This document shows positions 34,389 to 43,189 of a stretch of DNA of 64,000 bases, one piece after another. The notes beneath the pieces are model-generated. The model did no database searches. It was not told the DNA's origin and was given only the letters and a program-made list of their open reading frames with translations. How positions within the stretch are numbered: the first letter of the stretch is position 1; the number at the start of each line of letters is the position of its first letter. The DNA is from Microbacterium sp. Au-Mic1 (GTDB lineage Bacteria; Actinomycetota; Actinomycetes; Actinomycetales; Microbacteriaceae), in contig NZ_JAJTTF010000001.1 of the NCBI RefSeq assembly GCF_021341785.1, positions 372,001-436,000 of the forward strand, in the 5' to 3' direction. Both the position numbers and the translations under genes were made by a program.

Positions 34389-34833
34389 GGCCGCCGACGC
34401 GGAACGGGATGACCTCGCCCATCGCGAGCGATGTCTCGGTCCGCTCGACGCCGTCGATGGAGAGGATCCGTGCGTCGGTGTCGAAGAGATGGCGGGCGTC
34501 GCGGCACGCGACCAGGGCGAGCAGATCGATCGAGCCGCTCAGCCCGTGCGCCTGCACGACCTCCGGCACGCGCGCCAGCTCGGCGATGATCCGCGGTAGC
34601 TCGGTCTGACGGACCCCGATGCTCACGAACGCCTGCAGCGGATAGCCGAGCACGGCGGGGGAGAAGGCCCGCTCGTACGGGAGGAACACCCCGGTCCCCT
34701 CGAGGCGGGCCATCCGGGCCTGGATCGTGTTGCGCGAGAGCCGCAGTTTCTCGGCCATCGCGACCACCGTGGTGCGGGGGTCGGCCGAGAGCATCTCGAG
34801 GATGTCGAGATCGGTGCGATCGAGAGTTGCCAT
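34348..34833 (-). CDS. Lrp/AsnC-family regulator, likely controller of the bkd operon
   Basis: The 161-residue protein has an N-terminal helix-turn-helix (residues 5-50: TDLDILEMLSADPRTTVVAM, LRLSRNTIQARMARLE) and a C-terminal RAM ligand-binding domain (about 70-150). Its divergent position next to 2-oxoacid dehydrogenase genes, with repeated TTGAG/CTCAA boxes between, resembles BkdR, the Lrp-type activator of branched-chain ketoacid dehydrogenase genes in pseudomonads. I chose the ATG at 34831-34833 (MATLDRTDLD) because the HTH then starts at the usual place and a TAGCCT box lies 8 nt upstream. Confidence 0.87.
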   Translation of the reverse strand: MATLDRTDLDILEMLSADPRTTVVAMAEKLRLSRNTIQARMARLEGTGVFLPYERAFSPAVLGYPLQAFVSIGVRQTELPRIIAELARVPEVVQAHGLSGSIDLLALVACRDARHLFDTDARILSIDGVERTETSLAMGEVIPFRVGGLMGLARREAGGTA

Positions 34834-34841
34834 GTTGCCAA

Positions 34842-34847
34842 AGGCTA
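34842..34847 (-). promoter_or_regulatory. -10 box for the Lrp-type regulator
   Basis: Reads TAGCCT on the minus strand, 8 nt before the ATG; the transcript would have 0-2 nt of leader. Confidence 0.5.
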
Positions 34848-34869
34848 GCACCCTGCCGTAGGCGCCCAT

Positions 34870-34933
34870 TTGTCAACATGCTCAAGGCGATTGAGAATGC
34901 TTGAGCGACGTGTCAAGCGGACGTACTCTCAAG
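34870..34933. promoter_or_regulatory. Phased Lrp-type operator boxes between regulator and bkd operon
   Basis: Boxes CTCAA (34881-34885), TTGAG (34891-34895) and TTGAG (34901-34905) start exactly 10 bp apart. GTCAAG (34912-34917) and CTCAAG (34928-34933) follow at about one and a half turns, and TTGTCAAC lies at 34870-34877. Repeats on one face of the helix are what Lrp-family octamers bind. Confidence 0.6.
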
Positions 34934-34992
34934 GCGTAGCGAAGACGCACCGGATCCTCCTCACGAGGGCGGATCCACTGAGGAGGACGAAG

Positions 34993-36102
34993 ATGTCAAC
35001 CCACCTTGATCCGATCACGGTCACCGGTATCGGGCTCGACGAGCCCGCCGGCCTCATCGACGCCCACGGCCGGCGCCGCAACGACACGCGCTTGTCCCCG
35101 TACGCGGCCGACGTCAGCTCCGCGCAGCTGCTGTCACTGCTGCGCGACATGATCGTGCTGCGTCGCCTGGACACCGAGGGCGTGGCGCTGCAGCGGCAGG
35201 GGCAGCTGGGCCTGTGGGCACCGTGCCAGGGGCAGGAGGCCGCGCAGATCGGCTCCGCGCGCGCCCTGAAGAACGACGACGTGGTGTTCCCCAGCTACCG
35301 TGAGACCGGTGTGATGCTGGCGCGTGGCGCGCAGCCCGGCGACTACGTGCGGATGTGGCGCGGGGAGGAGGGGGCGTCCTACGACCCCGCCGTGATGCAC
35401 ATGGCACCGCTGCAGATCATCATCGGCGCGCAGACCCTGCACGCGGTCGGCTACGCGCTCGGCATCCTCCACGACGGCTCCGACCAGGTCGCGGTCACCT
35501 ACTTCGGCGACGGGGCCACCAGCCAGGGCGACGTCAACGAGGCCATGGTCTTCGCGTCCTCCTACCGCGCCCCGGTCGTCTTCATCTGCCAGAACAACCA
35601 CTGGGCGATCTCCGAGCCGGTCGCCGTGCAGTCGCAGCACCCGATCGCCGGGCGGGCCCCGGGCTTCGGCATTCCCAGCATGCGCGTGGACGGCAACGAC
35701 GTGCTCGCCGTGTTCGCCGCGACCCGCTGGGCACTGGAGCAGGCCCGCGGCGGCTCACCGGCGTTCCTCGAGCTCGTCACCTATCGGATGGGCCCGCACA
35801 CCACCGCCGACGACCCGACCCGCTACCGGGATCCTGCCGAGCTCGACTACTGGCGCGGCAAGGACCCGCTGGCTCGGGTCGAGGCCCTGCTGCGCGCCGA
35901 GGGCGCGCTCACCGACGAGATCGCCGCCGGTATCGCGGCGGAGGCGGACGAAGCCGCCATGCAGATGCGGGCGGCATGCCTCGGCCTCGAGACTCGCGGC
36001 CCGCTCGCCGTGTTCGACGGGGTGTACGCCGAGCCGCACACCGGCATCGCCGAGGAGCGCGCCGACTACGAGCGCTACCTCGCAACCCTCGCGGAGGCGT
36101 GA
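34993..36102 (+). CDS. bkdA: 2-oxoacid dehydrogenase E1 alpha subunit (branched-chain type)
   Basis: Thiamine-diphosphate subunit that decarboxylates branched-chain 2-oxoacids (or pyruvate) and passes the acyl group to E2. The 369-residue protein has the ThDP motif GDGATSQGDVNEAM ... CQNNHWAIS (about residues 170-205), a serine-containing phosphorylation-loop-like region YRMGPHTTADDPTRYRD (near 260) and normal length. ATG at 34993 follows GAGGAGG. First gene of bkdA-bkdB-bkdC; the divergent Lrp-type regulator and branched-chain E1 features favour ketoacids from Val, Leu and Ile, which would also supply primers for branched fatty acids. Confidence 0.88.
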   Translation: MSTHLDPITVTGIGLDEPAGLIDAHGRRRNDTRLSPYAADVSSAQLLSLLRDMIVLRRLDTEGVALQRQGQLGLWAPCQGQEAAQIGSARALKNDDVVFPSYRETGVMLARGAQPGDYVRMWRGEEGASYDPAVMHMAPLQIIIGAQTLHAVGYALGILHDGSDQVAVTYFGDGATSQGDVNEAMVFASSYRAPVVFICQNNHWAISEPVAVQSQHPIAGRAPGFGIPSMRVDGNDVLAVFAATRWALEQARGGSPAFLELVTYRMGPHTTADDPTRYRDPAELDYWRGKDPLARVEALLRAEGALTDEIAAGIAAEADEAAMQMRAACLGLETRGPLAVFDGVYAEPHTGIAEERADYERYLATLAEA

Positions 36103-36103
36103 C

Positions 36104-37114
36104 ATGACGCAGATGACGATGGGCAAGGCGCTCGGCGCCGCCCTCTCGCAGGCACTGGCCGACGACCCGAAGGTCGTGCTGCTCGGCGAGGACATCGGCA
36201 AGCTCGGCGGCGTCTTCCGCATCACGGACGGGCTGCTGGACGAGTTCGGCGCGGAGCGGGTGATCGACACGCCGCTGGCCGAGTCCGGCATCGTCGGCAC
36301 GGCGGTGGGCCTCGCGATGCGCGGCTACCGGCCCGTGGTCGAGATCCAGTTCGACGGATTCGTCTACCCCGCGTTCGACCAGATCGTGTCCCAGGTGGCC
36401 AAGCTGCACTACCGCACCCAGGGCACGGTTCCCATGCCGATCACCATCCGGATCCCCTGGGGCGGCGGGATCGGCGCCGCCGAGCACCACTCCGAGTCGC
36501 CCGAGGCCTACTTCGTGCACACGGCGGGCCTGCGCGTGGTCGCCGTGTCGAACCCGCAGGACGCGTACACGTGCCTGCGCCAGGCCATCGCGAGCGAGGA
36601 CCCCGTGATCTTCTTCGAGCCGAAGCGCCTGTATCACGCCAAGGGCGAGGTGGATCTGGAGACCCCGCTCGCGGACGCGCCGCCCATGGGGCTCGCCCGG
36701 GTGGTGCGCGAGGGCACCGACGTCACGGTCGTGACCTACGGGGCCATGGTACGCACCGCGCTCGATGCCGCGGAGGCCGCGGAGGCGGAGGGGCGTTCGC
36801 TCGAGGTCATCGACCTGCGCTCGCTGTCGCCGGTCGACTACGGCACGGTGTGCGCCTCGGTGCGCCGTACGGGCCGCGTCGTGGTCGTGCACGAGGCCGC
36901 GCGCGAGGCGGGTGTCGCCGCCGAGGTCATCGCCAGCATCACGGAGAAGTGCTTCACCTGGCTCGAGGCGGCGCCGCTTCGCGTCACCGGCCACGACATC
37001 CCCTACCCGCCGGCCAAGCTGGAGAAGTTCCATCTGCCGGACCTCGACAGGATCCTCGACGCGGTCGACCGCGTCTGCGACGACGAGCAGCTGCTGGAGG
37101 GAGTGGACCGATGA
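36104..37114 (+). CDS. bkdB: 2-oxoacid dehydrogenase E1 beta subunit
   Basis: Partner of bkdA; forms the alpha2beta2 E1. The 336-residue protein has VLLGEDIGKLGGVFR near residue 25, DTPLAESGIVGTAVGLAMRG near 55, EIQFDGFVYPAFDQI near 80 and HHSESPEAYF near 128, all landmark regions of the beta subunit. It starts 1 bp after bkdA and its stop overlaps the bkdC start (ATGA). Confidence 0.92.
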   Translation: MTQMTMGKALGAALSQALADDPKVVLLGEDIGKLGGVFRITDGLLDEFGAERVIDTPLAESGIVGTAVGLAMRGYRPVVEIQFDGFVYPAFDQIVSQVAKLHYRTQGTVPMPITIRIPWGGGIGAAEHHSESPEAYFVHTAGLRVVAVSNPQDAYTCLRQAIASEDPVIFFEPKRLYHAKGEVDLETPLADAPPMGLARVVREGTDVTVVTYGAMVRTALDAAEAAEAEGRSLEVIDLRSLSPVDYGTVCASVRRTGRVVVVHEAAREAGVAAEVIASITEKCFTWLEAAPLRVTGHDIPYPPAKLEKFHLPDLDRILDAVDRVCDDEQLLEGVDR

Positions 37115-38487
37115 AGCAGGAGTTCCTTCTCCCCGACCTCGGCGAGGGTCTCACCGAGGCCGAGATCGTGCAGTGGCTCGTCGCCGAGGGCGACACCGTC
37201 ACCCTGAACCAGACTCTCGCGGAGGTCGAGACCGCCAAGGCGATCGTCGAGCTGCCTTCGCCGCACGCCGGTGTGATCACCTCGCTGCACGCCGCGGCCG
37301 GCGACGTCGTGCTGGTGGGAGCACCGCTGGTCGGCTTCGAGATCGAGGGTCAGGCCGTGACGACGCCCGGGACTCCGGCGACCGCCGAGGTCGAGGAGGG
37401 CTCGGGGCCGAACCTCGTAGGCTACGGCGCCGCGCCCTCGACCGGTCGGCCGCAGCGCCGAGCACGCCGGGCCGTCTCCGCGGCGACCGCGGTCGCCTCC
37501 GACGTCGACGTGCGGGTCGCCGCACCGCACGACGACATCGCCGTGATGCCGGCCCCGCCCGTGCGCGGCGAGCGTCCGCGATCCACCCCGCCGGTACGCG
37601 CCTACGCGAAGGGCCTGGGCGTGGACCTCGTGCTCGTCTCCGCCGAACTCGGCGACCGGGTGATCACCCGTGCCGACGTGGACGCCTACCGTGAGCGCAT
37701 CGGTCAGCGCGGCGCTGGCGGCCCTCTCGAAACGGTCGAGGTCTCGACTCCGTCCGCAGCGCCCGCCCAGGCCGTGCGGGGGGAGCGCGCCACCACCCGC
37801 ATCCCCATCAGAGGCGTGCGCAAGCACACGGCCGAGGCGATGGTGCAGAGCGCGTTCACGGCTCCGCACGTGACCACGTTCCACACCGTCGACGTCACCG
37901 CGACGACCGACCTCATCGCCTCGCTGCGGGCGAGCGCCAAACCGGACGCGCCGCGGATCGGGGTGCTCACCGTGGTCGCGAAGGCCGTGTGCCTGGCGCT
38001 CTCGGCCTTCCCGGGGCTGAACTCGCGATGGGACGGCGAGGCGGGCGAGATCGTGCAGCAGCACTTCGTGGATCTGGGCATCGCCGCGGCCACGGAGCGC
38101 GGGCTGATCGTGCCGATCATCCGCGATGCCGAGCGCATGCCCCTGGGGGAGCTCGCGGCGGCGGTCGCCGAGCTCACCCGTACGGCGCGCAGCGGCAAGA
38201 CTCCGCCGGCCGACCTCGTCGGGGGCACGTTCTCGCTCACCAACATCGGCGTGTTCGGGATCGATGCCGGCACCCCGATCCTGCCGCCAGGGCAGACCGG
38301 CATCCTCGCGCTCGGCGCGGTGCGGCGCCTGCCGTGGGAGCACAAGGGCGAGGTCGCGCTGCGCGATGTGATGACGCTCAGCCTGTCGTTCGATCACCGG
38401 ATCGTGGACGGGGCCGAGGGCGCGCAGTTCCTCAAGGCCGTCGCCGATGTGCTGCAGGAGCCCGGCCGGGCGATGCTGCTCGGTTGA
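37111..38487 (+). CDS. bkdC: Dihydrolipoamide acyltransferase E2
   Basis: Core of the complex, transferring the acyl group to CoA. The 458-residue protein has an N-terminal lipoyl domain (residues 1-77) with the lipoylated lysine in VETAKAIVEL, a Pro/Ala-rich linker, a peripheral-subunit-binding domain (about 155-192: PPVRAYAKGLGVDL...ITRADVDAY), and a C-terminal catalytic domain ending with SFDHRIVDGAEG (catalytic His near 428). One lipoyl domain only. The E3 gene (dihydrolipoamide dehydrogenase) is absent nearby, so it must be shared from elsewhere. Confidence 0.92.
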   Translation: MKQEFLLPDLGEGLTEAEIVQWLVAEGDTVTLNQTLAEVETAKAIVELPSPHAGVITSLHAAAGDVVLVGAPLVGFEIEGQAVTTPGTPATAEVEEGSGPNLVGYGAAPSTGRPQRRARRAVSAATAVASDVDVRVAAPHDDIAVMPAPPVRGERPRSTPPVRAYAKGLGVDLVLVSAELGDRVITRADVDAYRERIGQRGAGGPLETVEVSTPSAAPAQAVRGERATTRIPIRGVRKHTAEAMVQSAFTAPHVTTFHTVDVTATTDLIASLRASAKPDAPRIGVLTVVAKAVCLALSAFPGLNSRWDGEAGEIVQQHFVDLGIAAATERGLIVPIIRDAERMPLGELAAAVAELTRTARSGKTPPADLVGGTFSLTNIGVFGIDAGTPILPPGQTGILALGAVRRLPWEHKGEVALRDVMTLSLSFDHRIVDGAEGAQFLKAVADVLQEPGRAMLLG

Positions 38488-38497
38488 ACGTCGCTGG

Positions 38498-38520
38498 CCG
38501 CGCGGTCGCTGATCGCGCGG
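38498..38520. terminator. Hairpin between convergent bkdC and MFS genes
   Basis: CCGCGCG and CGCGCGG pair over a 9-nt loop, filling the end of the 33-bp convergent gap. No T-tract, so its strength is uncertain. Confidence 0.4.
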
Positions 38521-39834
38521 TCAGTCGTTCCGGGGATGGCGGTCCAGACCCAGGACCCGCCGGGTCAGGCGCCGCTCCCGCACGATGAAGACCGTGCCGA
38601 GCACCCAGAGCGGGATCTGGGTGAGGAACGCCCACCGGAACGCGTCGAGCGAGTAAGTGGCCGGCGTGCCCGCGCCCTGCAGATCGAGCGCGAGACCGAT
38701 CAGGAAGATCGCGATGAGGGCGGCCAGGAAGCCGCCGCCGTTGACCACGCCGGTGGCGGTGCTCAGCCGATGCTGCGGATTGTGCGTGCGCGCGTGGTCG
38801 AACGCGACCATCGACGCGGGTCCGCCGGTGGCGAGTGCGATCGCCAGCAGGATCAGCAGCCACAGCGGCGCCGTGCCGGGCCACAGGATCACGGCGAGCC
38901 AGACGAGCACCTGGAGCGCGATCGTCGGCAGCACGAGCATGAGGGACCGGCTCGTCGGATGACGGGCGGACAGTGCACCGAGGACGGGACCGAACAGGAT
39001 CCCGAAGATGACGTAGACCGTGGTCACCAGCGAGGCCGCGCCGATCGAGAGTCCCTCGCCGTTCGTGAGGAACGGGATGCCCCACAGCATCATGAAGGCC
39101 GTGCCGGCGAACGGGGTCGTGAAGTGCGTCCAGAAGCCCAGCCGGGTGCCGGGGTGGGCCAGCGCCTCGCGCAGCGACACGCGCAGGTCCGCCTGGGAGG
39201 TGACGACGCGGATCGCACCGGTGTCGGTGTTCACCGAGACGTCCTGGGTGAGCTCGGGAGGGCGGTTGCGGATCAGCGCGAACACGAGCACGGTGAACAG
39301 CACGCCGAGCCCGGCGAGAGAACCGAACGTGACGGACCACGAGGTCGAGTGCAGCAGTACGGGCAGGGGGAGGAGCGCGACGAGCTGCCCGAGCTGGCCG
39401 ACGATGCCGGTCAGCTGCGCCATCAGCGGGCCCCGTTGCGCCGGGAACCAGATCGCGACGAGGCGCAGCACGCCGGGGAAGATCGCGGCGTCGCCGGCGC
39501 CGAGGATCATGCGCGCGACGATCGCGACGCCGACATTCGGCGCGAACGCCATCACGAGCTGGCCCACCGCCATCAGCAGCATTCCGGCGACCATGATCGG
39601 CCGGGAACCGAAGCGGTCCAGCAGCAGGCCGACCGGGATCTGCATGAGTCCGTACACCGCGAGCTGGAGCACGGCGAAGAGCGACAGGGTCGACGCATCC
39701 GCTTGGAACAGGTGCGCGGCGTCCACCCCGACCGCGGACAGCGACGTGCGATTCGTGATCGACACGACGTAGGCCGACACACCCACGATCCAGATCAGCC
39801 ACATCCGCCAGGTCGGTGCAGGGGCGGGATTCAC
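38521..39834 (-). CDS. MFS transporter
   Basis: A 437-residue protein with 12 predicted membrane helices. The A-motif is relaxed: GLLLDRFGSRPIMV near residue 67. Motif region ARMILGAGDAAIFPGVLR near 107 and the central loop at about 190-220 fit the ACS-like or nitrate/sugar-acid families. GTG start at 39832-39834 follows GAGGAGA. It stands alone, converging on bkdC; substrate unknown. Confidence 0.85.
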   Translation of the reverse strand: MNPAPAPTWRMWLIWIVGVSAYVVSITNRTSLSAVGVDAAHLFQADASTLSLFAVLQLAVYGLMQIPVGLLLDRFGSRPIMVAGMLLMAVGQLVMAFAPNVGVAIVARMILGAGDAAIFPGVLRLVAIWFPAQRGPLMAQLTGIVGQLGQLVALLPLPVLLHSTSWSVTFGSLAGLGVLFTVLVFALIRNRPPELTQDVSVNTDTGAIRVVTSQADLRVSLREALAHPGTRLGFWTHFTTPFAGTAFMMLWGIPFLTNGEGLSIGAASLVTTVYVIFGILFGPVLGALSARHPTSRSLMLVLPTIALQVLVWLAVILWPGTAPLWLLILLAIALATGGPASMVAFDHARTHNPQHRLSTATGVVNGGGFLAALIAIFLIGLALDLQGAGTPATYSLDAFRWAFLTQIPLWVLGTVFIVRERRLTRRVLGLDRHPRND

Positions 39835-39915
39835 GGCTCTCCTCGGGTCGGCGGCGTCTTCGATCCTACGCCCGGCGCCGTTCCCGATCGGGGCGCCGCC
39901 CCGCGGGAGCCACGT

Positions 39916-40500
39916 TCAGACGACGGCGGCGTCGAGCAGTCTCAGGCCGCCGCCGTCCATCGCGAAGCGGTGCACGGATCCGTTGCCGAGCCGCTCGCCG
40001 GGTGCCGGCAGCGTGCCGCCCGAGGCGTGCTCGAGCAGGGCGCGGATGACGCCGCCGTGGGTGCACACGAGCACGGACTCCACTCGCGGGGCGGAGCGTC
40101 GGCGGGCCGCGAGGTCGATACGGGCGAGCGAGGCGAGCGCGCGGTCCGTCAGCTGTGCGGTGGTCTCGGCTCCGGGCACGTCATCGTGACGTGCTCCGAA
40201 CCGCTCCCGGTACTGATCCCAGAGCAGCCCTTCCGCCTCGCCGAACTCGTGCTCGCGCATCCCCACGGTGATCAGCGGCACCGCGAGCCCGAGCTCGCGG
40301 GCGATGATCTCCGCGGTCTCGAGGGCGCGGACGAGCGGGCTCGCATAGACGTGATCGAAGGGCCGGCCGGCGAGGCGCACGGCGGCGGCGCGCGCCTGGG
40401 CGCGACCGGTGTCGTTCAGCGGGATGTCGGTGGACCCCTGGATCCGTCCCTCCAGATTCCAGTCGGTCTGGCCGTGGCGGATGAGAGTGATGAGGGTCAC
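39916..40500 (-). CDS. Histidine phosphatase family protein
   Basis: The 194-residue protein begins VTLITLIRHGQTDWN: the RHG motif (His9) is the phosphate-accepting histidine. The second conserved part is EHEFGEAEG near 83, and the second catalytic histidine lies in CTHGG near 147. It is a phosphoglycerate-mutase-like phosphatase acting on a small phosphometabolite that cannot be named. GTG start at 40498-40500 overlaps the sirtuin stop by 4 bp, so the two are made together. Confidence 0.88.
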   Translation of the reverse strand: MTLITLIRHGQTDWNLEGRIQGSTDIPLNDTGRAQARAAAVRLAGRPFDHVYASPLVRALETAEIIARELGLAVPLITVGMREHEFGEAEGLLWDQYRERFGARHDDVPGAETTAQLTDRALASLARIDLAARRRSAPRVESVLVCTHGGVIRALLEHASGGTLPAPGERLGNGSVHRFAMDGGGLRLLDAAVV

Positions 40501-41333
40501 GTGAGCAGCTCCTGGAGGGCGGGGAGGACGACGCTCGTGGATGCCGCGATGGTCGCGGAGGCCCAGGCATCGGCCCTGGTGGGCTCGAGGTTGACGATGA
40601 CGATGGGGAGGCTGCGGCGGCGTGCGCGCTCGATGATGCGGATGCCGGAGTTCACCACCAGCGAGGAACCGGCGACGACCAATGCGTCGCCCGAGCGCAG
40701 CAGTGCCTCCGCAGTCGCGAACCGCTGGGCCGGGATGAACTCGCCGAAGAAGACGACGTCGGGCTTGAGCGGCCCTGCGCAGACCGTGCAGACCGGCAGG
40801 ACGAAGCCCGCGGTCGTCTCGGGCCTGACATCGCCGTCCGGGCCGAGCAGCACGTCGTCCGGAACGTCGAGCCAGGCGTTGCGACTCTCGATCTGCGCGG
40901 CCACGGCGTCGCGGGAGAAGCTCTGGCCGCACTGCAGGCACAGCACGGTGCGCATGGTGCCGTGCAGCTCGACCACGCGTGCGGAACCGGCGGCCAGATG
41001 CAGGCCGTCCACGTTCTGCGTGATGACGCCGACCGCATGCCCGTCTCTCTCGAGTCCGGCGATGGCGTGGTGGCCGGGGTTCGCCGCAGCGGTGCCGAAC
41101 GAGCGCCAGCCGAGATGGCTGCCCAGCCAATACCGACGCTGCGCCTCCTGCGAGCCCAGGAACGTCTGCACGGTCATGGGCGTGCGCCGTCGCATCGATC
41201 CGGCGCCGCGATACGCCGGGATGCCCGAGTCGGTGGAGAGGCCGGCGCCGGTGAGGAACGCGATGCGGCGGTCGGCGAGGAGTTCCGCGACGGGCTCGAG
41301 CTGCGCGTGCAGCGACGGCGTGCTGGTGTTCAT
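40497..41333 (-). CDS. NAD-dependent protein deacylase, Sir2 family
   Basis: The 278-residue sirtuin has the NAD-binding motifs LTGAGLSTDSGIPAYRG (near residue 27), TQNVDGLH with catalytic aspartate/asparagine (near 107) and the proton-acceptor histidine in ELHGTM (near 125). It has a zinc module with CLQCG (near 132) and CTVCAG (near 184), and the substrate strand VVFFGE. The long insert between the cysteine pairs and the GIPAYRG form resemble class II (SIRT4-like) sirtuins. Target proteins are unknown. It is coupled to the histidine phosphatase. Confidence 0.92.
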   Translation of the reverse strand: MNTSTPSLHAQLEPVAELLADRRIAFLTGAGLSTDSGIPAYRGAGSMRRRTPMTVQTFLGSQEAQRRYWLGSHLGWRSFGTAAANPGHHAIAGLERDGHAVGVITQNVDGLHLAAGSARVVELHGTMRTVLCLQCGQSFSRDAVAAQIESRNAWLDVPDDVLLGPDGDVRPETTAGFVLPVCTVCAGPLKPDVVFFGEFIPAQRFATAEALLRSGDALVVAGSSLVVNSGIRIIERARRRSLPIVIVNLEPTRADAWASATIAASTSVVLPALQELLT

Positions 41334-41446
41334 CCGACCTCCTCGCCCGAGTCTACGGGCGCGTTGACGGACAGCGGCCGAGTCGCCGATGCGTGCCGAT
41401 GGCGTGCAGAACTCGTCGGACCCGAGCGACCTGGAAGAGTGGATCC

Positions 41447-42259
41447 GTGCATGAGACCCGCATCGACGACCCCGCAGATCCTCGACTCGACGACTACCGC
41501 GGGCTCACCGACACGGCGTTGCGCACTCGCGGCGACGTCGACGGCGGGCTGTACATCGCCGAATCGCTCAAGGTCATCGAGCGCGCTGTGCGCGCGGGGC
41601 ATCGCCCGCGCTCCGTCCTGACCCAGGAGCGCTGGCTGGACGGTCTGCGCGCGCTCTTCGGGTATGCCGACGTCGAAGCGTACGTCTGCCCCGACGCGGT
41701 GGTCGAGGCCGTGGCCGGGTTCCCCGTGCACCGCGGCGCGCTGGCGGCCATGCACCGGCCCTCGCTGCCGCCGCTCGCAGAGGTGGTGCGCGGGTCGCGC
41801 ACGATGCTGGTGCTGGAGGATCTCATCGAGCACCAGAACGTCGGATCGGCCTTCCGCGCCGCGGCGGCCCTCGGCGCCGATGCGGTGCTGGTCTCCGCCC
41901 GCTGCGCGGACCCGCTGTACCGCCGCAGCGTGAAGGTCAGCACCGGCACGGTGTTCCAGGTGCCGTGGACGCGGTTCGACAGCTGGGACGAGCTGGTGCC
42001 GATCCTGCGGAGCGAGGGGATCCGGCTCGCCGCACTGGCGCTGCGGGACGACGCCGAGACGCTCGACGCCTATGCCGCACGGCGTCCCGAACGTGTCGCA
42101 CTCGCGTTCGGATCCGAGGGGCCCGGCCTGACCGCCCAGGCGCTGGCGGCCGCGGACGCCGTGGTGACCATCCCCATGGCCGGTGGCGTGGACTCGCTCA
42201 ACGTCGCCTCGACCGCGGCTGTCGCGCTCTGGGCGCTGCAGCATCCGCCGCGCGGCTGA
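41447..42259 (+). CDS. SpoU/TrmH-family RNA 2'-O-methyltransferase
   Basis: The 270-residue protein has an N-terminal RNA-binding region and a SPOUT domain with motif 1 NVGSAFRAAAALGADAVL (near 128), motif 2 LAFGSEGPGL (near 218) and motif 3 IPMAGGVDSLNVASTAAV (near 243). It methylates tRNA or 23S rRNA ribose; the site cannot be named. The GTG at 41447 follows GGAAGAG; the upstream frame would give a basic, non-homologous extension. Divergent from the sirtuin operon, converging with the SGNH gene. Confidence 0.9.
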   Translation: MHETRIDDPADPRLDDYRGLTDTALRTRGDVDGGLYIAESLKVIERAVRAGHRPRSVLTQERWLDGLRALFGYADVEAYVCPDAVVEAVAGFPVHRGALAAMHRPSLPPLAEVVRGSRTMLVLEDLIEHQNVGSAFRAAAALGADAVLVSARCADPLYRRSVKVSTGTVFQVPWTRFDSWDELVPILRSEGIRLAALALRDDAETLDAYAARRPERVALAFGSEGPGLTAQALAAADAVVTIPMAGGVDSLNVASTAAVALWALQHPPRG

Positions 42260-42295
42260 ACGGCCGTTCGCCGTCCCGCCCACGCGGTCTCCGGG

Positions 42296-43120
42296 TCACT
42301 CGTCGTGCGGCAGCACCACGGGCAGCGGCTCGGGACGCTTGGCCTCGATGCTGTCTCCGGACGACTGGTGGCGCAGGCGTCGCAGCACCCACGGCACCAG
42401 GTGCGTGCGCGCCCAGATCAGGTCCTCGCTGCGGGCCTCCCGCCAGGTGCGGGCGGGGAACGGGTCGGCGACCATCTCCCGCAGGTCGCTGGGCACATTC
42501 AGGGCGCGCAGCACCATACGGGCGACCTCGTGATGGCCGAGCGGGTTCATGTGCAGCCGGTCGTCGGCGAAGAAACGCGGATCCTGGATGATCTTCAGGC
42601 CCCACTGATCGGCGACGATGCAGTCGTGCCGCTCGGCGATCGCGCGCACGTTCTCGTTGTAGATCGCGACCTTTCCGCGGAACGGGCGGAACACGGGGGT
42701 GAAGTTCGTGTCGATGCCGGTGAACAGCACGATCGCGGCGCCCGTGCGATCGAGGCGCGTGACCATGTCGTCGAGCAGCACGGCGATCTCGTCGGGATCG
42801 GTCCCCGGGCGGATGACGTCGTTCCCCCCGGCGCAGAGCGTGATCAGATCGGGGTTCAGCGCGATCGCCGGGGCGATCTGCTCATCGCTGATCTGTCCGA
42901 TGAGCTTGCCGCGCACGGCGAGGTTGGCGTACGCGAAGTCCTCGCTCTGCGCGCCGAGCACCTCCGCGACGCGATCGGCCCAGCCGCGGTGGCCCCCCGG
43001 GGCCGTCGGATCGGGGTCGCCGATGCCTTCGGTGAACGAGTCGCCGATCGCCACATAGCGATGCCACGGGTGCGGCGTCTCATTGGGGACGTACGGGGTG
43101 CGCGGTTCGTGACCGGACAT
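42296..43120 (-). CDS. SGNH/GDSL-family hydrolase
   Basis: A 274-residue esterase-like protein with block I IGDSFTEGIGD (Ser, near residue 25), the Gly in ANLAVRGK (near 67), block III GGNDVIRPGTD (near 99) and the final Asp/His in ADDRLHMNPLGH (near 208). No signal peptide is visible, so it is probably cytosolic. The ATG at 43118-43120 (MSGHEPRTP) follows GAGGAGAGG. Substrate unknown; the arginine-rich C-terminal 40 residues are an addition to the basic domain. Confidence 0.88.
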   Translation of the reverse strand: MSGHEPRTPYVPNETPHPWHRYVAIGDSFTEGIGDPDPTAPGGHRGWADRVAEVLGAQSEDFAYANLAVRGKLIGQISDEQIAPAIALNPDLITLCAGGNDVIRPGTDPDEIAVLLDDMVTRLDRTGAAIVLFTGIDTNFTPVFRPFRGKVAIYNENVRAIAERHDCIVADQWGLKIIQDPRFFADDRLHMNPLGHHEVARMVLRALNVPSDLREMVADPFPARTWREARSEDLIWARTHLVPWVLRRLRHQSSGDSIEAKRPEPLPVVLPHDE

Positions 43121-43189
43121 GATCCTCTCCTCCTCGCGGGCGCCTGCTCGGCGCGGCACAGCATCCGAGACTACCCGCGCACGTGGGGA

